Assembly (NCBI GenBank): GCA_964017065.1
Contig: OZ024785.1
Span: 2,313,142 to 2,377,141, forward strand
Direction: 5' to 3'
From: Haliclona indistincta
Lineage: Eukaryota > Porifera > Demospongiae > Haplosclerida > Chalinidae
DNA length: 64,000 nt
In this document: positions 10,408-21,000 of the stretch, one piece after another
How positions within the stretch are numbered: position 1 is the stretch's first letter
Layout: the number at the start of each line of letters is the position of its first letter
The notes under the pieces: generated by a model
What the model was told of the DNA's origin: nothing
The model's input: the letters and a program-made list of their open reading frames with translations, nothing else
Database searches by the model: none
Program-made: the position numbers and the translations under genes

Positions 10408-13114
10408 CATAGATAATACAGTACAAGTGGATATGCAACGAGCGCGTATACGAAAAAATACACGGAGACTGCTGAAGCAGTCACTGCAGCGGTACTCCCA
10501 CGCCTCAGAGGCTCACCTGTGAGATCTCGCGGGACTATTAGCGCCTTCACACTTGCGCCAGCCAAAGGGTCAACTTCAGTTTTATACAGTCGAACGGCCA
10601 AAAAACCGGAAGTCAATTCACTCCAATACAAATTTATTTTTAAGCGGAAGCCAGCTTCCGCGTAGGCTGGCGGTTTTGTAGGTAGACTTTAACAGTTAAC
10701 AACTTCTCGCCGATGTTTCCAATCGCTTCTGTTCTTGCATTGCAGCATTATCAGTACCTGTTCTATATATTTCCTACCTGCTGAGAGTGTAACTTGTACA
10801 CAACACGATAAACATCGACCAACGTACGAACTGACGGTCGAGTTAAAGTCCGTCAGGAAATTTTTTGCGACAACATGTTTTGCACAGAAATTTGGTTGTA
10901 GCAAGTTCAATGGTAAATGCACAGTTTAATAAAGTTTGGAGTTGTTCCCGTGCACACAAAAAAAATTATAGCAATTTCAATATTGTACGTGTTCACATGT
11001 ATTGAATAGGCAGCCATACTAAGGTAAATTCTTACAATAACCATAGATATGTATACTATAACAGAGTATTCTGTGTGTGTAAAGGATCTGTCTGTTCAAA
11101 ATCATGTCTGTGACCACCAGAAGTAAGCATTGATTGTCCTATGGTCAGGCCGGTTCAGTTCAGATGTATGTTCAGATGTATGTTCGCTTTGCAAGCAAAC
11201 CCATCACTGCATGAGTACAGTACACATGTGGCAAAGTGAACAAGCCCGTGATACTGCTGTAGGTGTGTATGGTATCACACTACATGATACAGTATGCTGT
11301 CCATGTCGGGACGATTTACGCAGAATTGTGGCACATCACGATCTGCAACCTAGGTGGGAAAAAGTGAAACAGTGTAAGTGTTGCGTCAGAGATTGCACTG
11401 AAGATTGCTTTGCGCACAGCAAAGTCATTGACAGTGATGTCATGAACAGGCTTTTTGAATGTACTGACAGCGCTAGCATTCCGTTTCCTACTCCACTATG
11501 TGCTCGACACTACCGCTTAGCGTACAATGCAATGCAACCCAGGCAAAGAAGTTGCCCAACATGCGGAATCTCATTAATACAAGGCATACAATTAGTAGAC
11601 CATGTCCAACTGCTGACATAAGTCAGGAGCACTCAACAAAAACCACAGGTTTTAACAGCACTCTTCTTTCTGAGGACAGGATATGCTTTGCATGCTACAA
11701 GCCGCATCTCGTGATCTTACAAGAGGAGAAGAAATAAGCCGAGATAGCGATCTACAGTCATTAATTGAAGAGGTAAGGCTGGACCCATTTCTTGACTCCA
11801 TGTCATCAGAGAGTGACAGTGATGACATATAGACATATGAACACCATGTGACATATGTATACGTTTTTCAAAATGTTTTTCAGGTATCAGTAATTGACAG
11901 TATTCCAATTGTGTATATATTGGTCGTCAGGAAATTTTTTGCGACACAGATTTTGCGTTCAGAATGCATGCAATATTTACATAATTGCTGAATGCATAAC
12001 ATATCTGAATTTTGAGTTGTTCCGAAGCATCATCTGAATGCTAGCGCGAAAACAAACTCCACCTTTCACGGTGCCATTTTTAAGACACTGGCTCCAAAAC
12101 GGTAAAACGGCCTATCATATACCAACAACAGTGAAATTGACCTTTCAGAATAGTAGAAGAGTCTTTGGGGAGCGATCTGGCAACTTCTCAAAGCAAGTTC
12201 CGTACCGCCGGAAGGCGCAGCAGGTCCTTCTTCACACTCGACAATGTCGCCGCTTTAGGCCGCCATAGTGCACAACAAATGACGTCATCAAAAAAATAAA
12301 TTCACGTGACTTAGGCTGTTGGCGGTTCGACTGTATAGAGAAATCAAGTTCTTGGTGGAATTCTAGGAGCCCAGATGTCTTGTAGACCGTCTCCAGATAC
12401 TCAGTACTGTCCAGCGCAGCAAACTAGCGACAACTCGTTGCTCGAGTACAGTGCAATGGCTTGCTACAGTGGTTTTAATCCAAAGACAAGCTGTTCTTGC
12501 TTCTTTTTAGACTAAACTAGTCGTACTGAACATGTCTGGAGCGTTCTTGTTGGATATTTGAAACTGGAGTTACTTGTTGTAACTAACTGGCTGCATTTCA
12601 AGACGTCCTGTGTTGTATTTTTGCAGCTAGAGCCAGAATGCTGGTATGCAGCTCTGATTTACTTTTTAGACAGAAACTTGGCTACATTTTCTTCTAGGTG
12701 AAGACTGATGATATTATCCAGGAATTCAGCTCTTTGTACAACTAACTGGAGTGTTTAAAAACACACTGAGCTTCTGAGCAAGCCACAACACACAGTAAAG
12801 CACAGCAACAATTCCACCCTTTATACCAAAGTTATTCACAATACTAAGGATTCACTGTGCATAAACAATGTGGTGCATCTATAGAATAGATTTCCCGGAA
12901 TATCAAAGCATTCTCTTCCTTAATAGTAGTACAAACGCTGCGAGAAGCACTACTACTGTCTTACACGGCTAGCTAGCTGAGTACACGCGCGCTCGCGCGC
13001 GTATTCATTTACGGAATTCCGTAGTTTAGATCCGTGTCATCCGCTGCAGTGACGTCTTCAGGCAATGTAGCAGTATGCGGACACGTTGCATCCACTTGTA
13101 CTGTATTATCTATG
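10408..13114. mobile_element. DNA transposon with ~31-bp TIR and 7-bp TSD
   Basis: The left end CATAGATAATACAGTACAAG and the right end are inverted copies over about 31 bp. Looser inverted similarity continues inward to a shared GTCACTGCAGCGG. GTCTTCA stands immediately outside both ends (10401-10407 and 13115-13121). Removing the element restores the promoter-to-ATG sequence seen in sister genes, so the boundaries are firm. Inside lie an unusual Cys-rich ORF (11130-11832), two copies of CGTCAGGAAATTTTTTGCGA about 1.08 kb apart (10848, 11926), and no recognisable transposase. The TIR length, the CAT start and a 7-8 bp duplication are reminiscent of P-type elements, but no THAP domain is visible, so I do not assign a superfamily. 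Confidence 0.85.
11130..11832 (+). pseudogene. Cys-rich ORF inside the transposon, function unknown
   Basis: The main frame (to 11621, 163 aa) has spaced cysteine pairs: CSLC near the start, CCPC, CKCCVRDC, then LCARHY and SCPTCG. This suggests two or three zinc-binding knuckles. The reading then continues in other frames as RICFACYKPH (to 11737) and an acidic end DSMSSESDSDDI (stop 11830-11832). Either frameshifts or unseen introns split it. I do not recognise the family. It could be a DNA-binding accessory or a remnant of the element's transposase. No start codon is certain; the first in-frame ATG is well inside. Confidence 0.4.
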
Positions 13115-13139
13115 GTCTTCATGAGTATCTTTTCAAGAA

Positions 13140-14249
13140 ATGGAGACTTTGTCAAGAAGCTCTGCATTGATCATTGTCTTCATTTTAATTCAACAATGTA
13201 CAGCAGCTAGTCTAGTCCAAGGTCCTGAACCAGTGAGTGTCCTTGCACCAGTTGGAAGCTTTGTGGACTTTACCTGCACAGTGAATCAATCTGAATTGCC
13301 TGCAAACACTTTCTTCAATCTTTTTCAATGGAAGGTAAACAATGCTATCTTGGCCAGGATGAACCAAATAGTGACAGGCAATACAGTTACTCTTGAAGTA
13401 GCAATGAGCTACATCTCAGCAGCTGCTTCAGTTCAGTGTAGCACACTATTAAATGGAACCACTGAAGTCTTTAGTGACATGACTGCTACTCTAACAGCAT
13501 ATGGTATACAGTTGCTCCTTTTATTTAATCATCATCATTCTCTGCAGGTCCACCTGAGGCACCATCAAACCTCACATCAACACAGTCCAGTGACAATGCT
13601 CTGATATTATCATGGAGTGCTCCATCCTCTCCAGTACAGCTACACTACACTGTCACAGTGTGGACCAACACCAGTACCATCACAATGTTCAATACCTCCT
13701 CCACCACCATCACTATCAGTAGAGACAACATCACTACCAGTGACTCCACATCAGAGTGTGATCAGTATGTGTGGAGTGTCACTGCTATCAATCCTGCTGG
13801 TACCAGTACACCTACTAACATCACTGCCACAATACCATCAGGTTCGCCAGCATTCTGTATTACATGCATGCCTCATAATACTTGATTACCACATTAGCTC
13901 CAGTTGGTGGTACACTCAAAGTATCGTATACAGGCAACTCATCATTGCTAATATTACTGAAGGTATTTATTAAACATTCCTTTTACAATAGACTGTGTTT
14001 ATAGACTTTGTTTTATATCTAAAGGATGTTCAGTGTTTGATCGGTGATGTTAATTTCAGTATTGTTCTGAGCAGTATTTGCAGCAGTACTAGTGTGTCTG
14101 ACAGTATTGTACAGCTGGTCTCTATCAATGATAGTGTACAGTACACACTACCAGTATCACACAGTTGGACCAACATCACACTATTAGTAGAGAATCAATA
14201 CGGCACACTCACACACACTGTTGATATCAATCAAACAGATATGATGTAA
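13140..14249 (+). pseudogene. Receptor gene C, 5' part (Ig, FN3, FN3-like)
   Basis: Exons 13140-13503, 13548-13841, 13898-13962 and 14025-14238 have the same phases and order as gene B and are open: signal peptide, Ig-like domain (FTC, FQWKV, VQC), first FN3 and split second FN3. The donor after exon 4 reads ACAG|ATATGATG where B has ACAG|GTATGATG, so the GT is lost. Reading through gives a stop after three further residues (14247-14249). Together with the 2.7-kb element between promoter and ATG and an 11.6-kb transposon nest in this intron, the membrane form is probably dead. A secreted Ig-FN3 product would still be possible if the gene is transcribed. Confidence 0.75.
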
Positions 14250-14269
14250 AAGGTCACATTTTCATATTT

Positions 14270-15848
14270 AACAAGAAATAAAAAGATTTCTAACGAAATC
14301 AAAAGGATGTAGGGATGGTAGATTAGCAATGAAGAAATCTGTCACAGGCCCCCAATGTAAACAAACAAGAAACTACCCTGGAATGGTAAGACGATTGACT
14401 TGCTAACAGACCATAGATCCCTACATCAGTGGCTGCACATAAGGATTGGATCTAGAGTAATGGGGTTTAACTTTAGATTAAGCTAATTTTAAGCATTAAT
14501 CAACTTGTTCCAGTCAAATTCTGCAGTAAGTGTACAAGTATCTCTAGCCAGCTGGGCTACCAACCTGTATATTTTACTAGACCAAGCTATATTTTACTAG
14601 CCCCGGGCTAGCTGGCTAGTGCTAATTTGAAGCCCTGATCTGATTACAACACTAATAATTGGATCAATAACTGCATCATAGGTAACATTAGTTCACTCTA
14701 GATCCAATCCTTATGTGCAGCCACTGATGTAGGGATCTATGGTCTGTTAGCAAGTCAATCGTCTTACCATTCCAGGGTAGTTTCTTGTTTGTTTACATTG
14801 GGAGCCTGTGACAGATTTCTTCATTGCTAATCTTAGGGTCCGCAATGAAAAAAACGAGTGTCACAGATTCAGCGGGATTGCGTCTCAGCGTGTAGAGTGG
14901 GTTGACCCGAACATAGAACAGGTAAATAGAGAAGCGCCAAGTCCTTCCTTTTTGCAAGAAAAACAAAAACACTTAGAATTGCGTGGGTGGAGCTAGCCAC
15001 GCAAGTAAAATGCTTTTTATTTGAACAATATTCAACGCCGAAGCTTAATGATGTTGGTAAAGACGCTCAGGATCATGCTTTCAAGAATTCCGTGGTCTTC
15101 GACGTCGCAGCGTCCTTCGTGTGTTGTTTCCAGGTCATAATTTGAAAAGAGGCGGGGCTCCAGAGACGTCGAAGAATACTCTTTGGGCTCGAGTGCTTTT
15201 GTACATTGTGCTGCAGCAACCCTATTGCAGATTTAACTAAGTTAGGTGACAATGTATCTACATAGCAAGTTTTATGATGTTTATGCATTTCCTTCCATCT
15301 GGCTCAAAAATTTTAAACATTTTTTGAGCCAGATGGAAGGAAGCATGTGAAGTTTATAAAATTTGCTGTGCAGGTACATTGTCACCTAACTTAGTTAAAT
15401 CTGCAATAGGGTTGCTGCAGCACAATGTACAAAAGCCAAAGAGTATTTTTTCGTGGTCTCTGGAGCCCCGCCTCTTTTCAAATTATGACCTGGAAACAAC
15501 ACACGAAGGACGCTGCGACGTCGAAGACCTCGGAATTCTTGAAAGCATGATCCTGAGCGTCTTTACCAACATCAATAAGCTTCGGCGTTGAATGTTGTTC
15601 GAATAAAAAGCATTTTACTTGCGATTGGCTAACTCCGCCCACGCTATTCTAAGTGTTTTTGTTTTTCCTGCAAAAAGGAAAGACTTGGCGCTTCTCTCTT
15701 TACCTGTTCTATGTTCGGGTCAACCCACTCTACACGCTGAGACGCAATCCCGCTGAATCTGTGACAGTCGATTTTTTCATTGCGGACCCTACTAATCTAC
15801 CATCCCTACATCCTTTTGATTTCGTTAGAAATCTTTTTATTTCTTGTT
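14270..15848. mobile_element. Nested palindromic transposon (about 1.58 kb)
   Basis: The outer ends AACAAGAAATAAAAAGATTTC are inverted copies and match the 2154-2511 family. Inside, 14327-14457 pairs with 14697-14832, carrying the same CGATTGACTTGCTAACAG core. A second, larger inverted repeat runs 14833-15312 against about 15320-15793, closing near TTTTGAGCCAGATGG around 15310-15330. The arms of about 480 bp are close to identical. No clear protein is encoded; open frames at 14808-14996, 15073-15288, 15379-15591 and 15653-15922 are mirror images of each other. Read as one foldback element inserted into another copy of the same family, inside an intron of gene C. Confidence 0.75.
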
Positions 15849-16023
15849 TGTATCCATTTTTCTTAATTTTATTCATAAAAATTTATAATAATCGTGTAAA
15901 AATTTTAATAAAAGTTTCTTAATAATACTTTATTCTGAACATGTTTTGTATAGCTATTGGTTGAACAATGTCATTGGTATCATCATCACCTACAAAAATA
16001 AAAATGTGAAAAATTAATAGTAA

Positions 16024-16576
16024 TTAACCCTCGGCGCATGCGCGAGGGTTACGGTACTTAGTTTGTCGTTCATTCGTTCATTCGTTCTGTCCATCGAGCT
16101 GCAGAGACCATCGCTCACTTCTGAAACTCGGTAAAGGTATGAACAGGCTTAGCATGACAATGGCTTGCAATGTGACTCGTGGATTTTGCTAAAGTGCTTT
16201 TGTTCTCGAGTTATGGCTGGCTCACCTTGCATGACGGCCATCTTAGACTTCTCTGACGACAAAAACGCCCATAGTTGACTACCTAGGTGCTTGTAGATTC
16301 CATCTAAACTGCAAGACAGCTCTGGGGGTGCGTAGACATCTCAAGAAAGAGCCTATCAAGGCCAAGAGCAATGGCTACCTACTCAGTGTTCACGGTCACG
16401 CCCACTTGACACACCTTGTCCTTGTGGTCAGCACTTTGCTGTCTTCTGGTTAGCAGTGCAATTTCAATAGCAAGCAGGTTTGCTTTTAGCTGCAAAGCTC
16501 CTTCTGCAAACCATAACTAAGGAGCTAACTCTACAATGTGCAACACGCCGAGGGTTTCGTGAAGTCTGTTCATTAA
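16024..16576 (+). mobile_element. MITE copy 1, TTAA-flanked, CCCTCGGCG end
   Basis: The left side is TTAA followed by CCCTCGGCGCATGCGCGAGGG, itself a hairpin. Near the right side CGCCGAGGG occurs about 20 bp before a TTAA (16573-16576). A second copy in the same orientation is at 25380-25908, very similar over the whole length. TTAA on both sides of both copies suggests a piggyBac- or Kolobok-like target preference, but the right inverted repeat is not terminal, so this is tentative. No coding potential. Confidence 0.6.
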
Positions 16577-17558
16577 TAAGTCAGTAAGTACAAAAAGTAG
16601 CCTACCTTTGGTTGGTCTTCGACAATATACAGAGACTGTCTTGGTTTCCCCAAATATGGCATTAGAAATTTTAACCAGCCACAATGGATACTCAGCCACT
16701 CTACCAACGACAAGGTGCAGTCTCACAGAGTGGAAAAATTGAGTGTTTGGGTAGACCTCGCACATACATTCTGTGGGGGAGAAAATGCAAAGTAAACACA
16801 GAGTACGTCCATACAGTAAACCTTCACTTATCCAGTTTTCACATAATTATCAGGAGTACTTGTGTTTATGCAAATTTTCAATTTTTTTGTCATCAACACT
16901 ATTACCACATGTGCTAAGCTCACAATTGTATGGGCATAATACTAACCATGTTAGGTATGGGGTACTTGCAGACAGTAAAATTGAAATTGACCACATGTAT
17001 GTATAGTAGACTGCCTTATGTAAACACACTTAGTAGGTGATCATTGGTTGCCTTTACCAACATCAAGTATACCACCACATGTCAGAAGTATTGAGATCAA
17101 TAAAGAATTGATTACTAACATCTGTGTCATTGCTACATAATACCTCAGTAGACTCAACACTGTGTCAATACCATACATGTGTTGGTAGACATGAGGTCAA
17201 GTGACTGCGATGTATCAGAGCAAGAGCAGTGTTATTATCTCAAAATCAGTAAAGATTACAACACCTGCGGACATGTGATTTCACTCAACGCTAGTATCAG
17301 CAGACACCATGATGACACGGCAATAGTGCTCTGTATTAAAGCACATAAAATGACTAAGCTCATTGTATTACAGCAGTCACGACACCACATGGGCAATAGC
17401 GCTCTATTTAGAGCACATAACTTGTCTAAGGCAAGCACACACTATGATGACAGATTACACTAAGGAAATAGTGATCTATTAATTTTAGACATGACTAAAG
17501 CCATTGTATTGCATCAATCGAAGCACATGAACAATGTTCTTACTTTCATGTCCAGTGA
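16577..17558. other. Presumed 3' flank of the Helitron; degenerate short repeats
   Basis: No gene recognised. Between about 17310 and 17545 a unit of about 60-75 bp returns in diverged form, with words such as GCAATAGYGCTCTRTTWARAGCACATAA, a hairpin-like AGAGCACATAA and ATGACTAARSYCATTGTATT. The 3' end of the Helitron should lie in this region on the minus-strand reading, but I could not identify its exact terminus. Confidence 0.4.
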
Positions 17559-18008
17559 TTAAACAGATAATGTTCTAAGAACAACGTCATAATGCCCAGG
17601 GAGATATCTCAAATACATTGCTCTTTGTGTTATGTCATCAGGCAATGTTCTATCAACAGAATGTGGACTAAACCTGTACCAATTTTGATCTTGTGTACTG
17701 TAGGTAAAAATGCAAGTGTTGATGAGATGAGATAAGGTTATTATCTCAATGTCAGAGCCCCAAGTTTCATTTCGATTCATTTTAGTACGCTCTATGTACT
17801 GTTGTACACTTGAGTAACCTGCAAACAAATCATACTGGTGAGCATACAACAGATGGGAGATTGCTACCATATGATCTAATATAGCTTGGCGTACTGCCAT
17901 GTGCTGAGCTTGTGAACCAGTGATCACATATGAAAAGGAACGGAACATACAGTTCCCATCACCAACTATGTCTTTAGTATGGTTGTGATCAGGTGGAGTG
18001 AGAGGCAC
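17559..18008 (-). CDS. Helitron OTU-like cysteine protease domain
   Basis: 149 aa with the OTU signature: GDGNCMFRSFSY (Asp17 and Cys20 by position) and a C-terminal HYDVVL holding the likely catalytic His. OTU domains are known in several animal Helitrons. The ORF begins downstream of the Rep-helicase stop. The reading frame before its first Met is also open and would join the Rep-helicase frame after a one-base shift near an A5 run at about 18065-18075, so the two were probably one polyprotein. Its role in the element is unknown. Confidence 0.75.
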   Translation of the reverse strand: MPLTPPDHNHTKDIVGDGNCMFRSFSYVITGSQAQHMAVRQAILDHMVAISHLLYAHQYDLFAGYSSVQQYIERTKMNRNETWGSDIEIITLSHLINTCIFTYSTQDQNWYRFSPHSVDRTLPDDITQRAMYLRYLPGHYDVVLRTLSV

Positions 18009-18024
18009 ACTAGCACCACCCCCT

Positions 18025-21000
18025 CTATGTCTGGGTGGTGGATGATGGTGTTCTAGACCAAGAGTAGCGCAAGCGTTTTTGTTGCCATTCTAAGTCTACA
18101 GGATAGTAGTAGTACGGCCATCTTTGTGTATGTGCTGGATCAAATGACCCTGTAATTAAGCAATCATCATTTTGTGTACTAGCAGTAGTGTGAAGTTGCT
18201 TGTTAGGAGCACTACTATTACAAGCTCTTTTGGCTGGTTTAGCAGTTTGAACAGGGGCAGTGCTAGTTCGTTTTCGAGGAATGCCCAGGGTGCTAACAGG
18301 TATTGTTTGTTGCTTGGTAGTGGTTTGTGAGCATTTTATTTTCTTGCTGGGAACAACCACAGTATCTACTTGGTCTGTATCAGGTTTTCCAACAAGCTTA
18401 CGTTTAGAAGCTTGTTGAACAGGAATGGTGTACAGAGGAAGATCAGGTCTATACATTCTACGTAGACGATTATACTCCTCTAAAGATCGATTGCTGACTA
18501 TAATGGACTTTGGATCAAATGAGAGGAGATGCAAGCCCGTGAGTGATCTTACTCTAGACAAAGCAACATAAGCCATTGCAGCACAAAAAACTTTATCCGA
18601 CAGATCAATAATGGCATGGTCCAGGGACAATCCCTGTGACTTGTGTATAGTAACAGCATATGCCAATATCAATGGAAATTGTTCTCGACGAACATAGTAG
18701 TTTTTCATAACAACGAATCTGCTCTTGACTCTTTCAACCTGATATGGGTTAGTCAAGTGATCAAATTGTACAGTTACAAATTGTTTAGTTATTGCAGTAA
18801 CTGTACCCAATGAACCATTGACTAGACCTTTCTTTGTGTCAATGTTACGGCGTAACATAACACGTGCTCCAATAGCTAACACTAGAATACTTTGCAGTCC
18901 TCCAGTCATGTTGCAATCATGGTTTAATCTATGGAGCTGTTTGTCAGCAGTTTTTGTCCACTTAAGTTTACTGACAGTTTCGTCAACATCATCAGTACAT
19001 TCTAGTTCGAATGATTTACCAGGAAGAGATTTAAGCATTTTATTGTTTAGCTCGTCACATTGCTTGCGTGTAGGAAAAAACGTTACTACCATTATTCCTT
19101 GTTCTTGCAACTCAGCAATTTTCTCAGTCAATGAGCAAGTAAACACTCTTGATTGGAGAGTGCTTATGGTGGAGCTTGTAACTTCACCAATTCTAATACC
19201 ATTAAGCAGCGTTGCATAGTCTTTATCACCTTTCTGACGCTCATTGATGGTTAGCTCATCGTATACAACAGTTTCTTCCCATATATTGGGAGAGGTTGCA
19301 CAGCCTATTCTGTACTTGACTACAGTGTCAGGTACAGGTGAAAACACTGGTTGACCACCAACAGGCTCAAGTTGAAGCAAATCACCGAAAACAATCATAT
19401 TTCGTGCTCCAAAGTAGTCAACACCTCCATATAGCTCATTCAAGCGTAGATGAATGTATGCTAGATTGAGGCTACTGACCATAGAAATTTCATCTACAAT
19501 GAATAATTTCACATTACGCAGAGCTGTTTTCATCACTTTGTGTGCAGCTTTTGGTAAAGACCAATGAACGGCTGACCTACCCCCGTGCTGGACAGGTAGC
19601 TGAAATAGCCTGTGGATAGTCATGCCACCAACATTAAACGCAGCTAAACCTGTTGGTGCAGTTATGGCACATGAGCAATCAGTACTAGGCCACAATTGAG
19701 CTACAAATGCTTTGATTGTCTCGATAAGAAATGATTTACCTGTTCCAGCGACACCTGTGACAAACATGCACAATGGAGGTAAGTCACAAGAACAATCATT
19801 TGTTTCATGTTGTTGCATGTGAATCATATGCTCTTTGACTTTGTCAAATATTCGCCTCTGATCTGCATTCAACATGTTGGTCCTATCGGAAAGACTAAGT
19901 GTGTCTTCACACTTAGTGACCATGCTTACAGCATCCTGCATTGCAGCAACTGCTTCACAGATTAGCTGTGGCTCACTATCAACCTTTTGCTCTGGACAAT
20001 CAGATTGCCTGGCTTCATTGATTAGTTTAACACTACGATTACATTCAAGCATCTGCTGTAATCGAGTGTGGTGAGTCAAGCAACGGTTTTCACCAGTGTC
20101 AGGAAAATGACGATTAAATGCTTCTTCAGCAGTTTCGTCTTCTAGTAAAAGCTCACTCTCATTTCGGAAAGGCACAAAAAGCATGATTAGAGAATAGTAA
20201 TAATCTTCTTTCTGAGTTTCATTTATCAAATCATATAACTTGTGATTGGGTAACACAGGTTTACCGCGCCTTTTGAATTCAGTTTGTTTCACGCCTTTGA
20301 CAATAGTGTGATACCAACTGTAATTAGCGACAATGTCGTAAAGACACACGTCCTCAAGCTTATCAGGACGATCGGGATAGTATGTGTCTACAAGATTCGA
20401 CTCAAATAAATCCTCACTATCAGGATCTGATTTTGAAAGCTCCGTCAAAGCTGCATGACTTTTGAGTCGTCGATTTCGTTTGTGAGGCATAGATACATTT
20501 ACAAACTGTATCGCTTCCGATTTTTCAGTCAAGTGGTCACCTAACAACAAGTCGGCAGCCTCATACAAACCACACTCTCGTGAGCTCAAAGCTTTCATTC
20601 CAAATTTGTAGAGCTTGCTATAAATGCTCTTACTGTCTTGGATTTCTCTCCAAATGTCTTGCATGTTGCTTCTTTCTGCTTTAGTGACATACCCACTAAC
20701 GTAATGAGCTAATGCAAGAGAAGACTCTGACACAAACTGTATGTCAATGTTAGCTTTCCGCAATAACAGAATCAGAGGATTATAGTCATTCACTCTAACC
20801 TCTGACTCTGTTCGTGGAAGTTCGTAGATTTTCTTACGAGTTTTAAGAGAGTCTTCTACAGAGTGCACAATACCTGTTTCACAAGCCGGACGAGGAAAGC
20901 CAAACTTACAGTAAGTTATGAACGTACTGCCGACCTTTCGTCTGCGCTTGCAATATGCACTACACTTATGCATTTGATATCTTGTGACGAGCTCATGCAA

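Noticed and set aside
12975..13010. CGCGCGCTCGCGCGCG run as a CpG promoter or Z-DNA switch
   Set aside because: It lies inside the terminal region of the 10408-13114 transposon and is a short palindrome; no evidence of promoter use.
17179..17463. 94-aa open frame downstream of the Helitron
   Set aside because: It runs across degenerate tandem repeats and has no recognisable domain.
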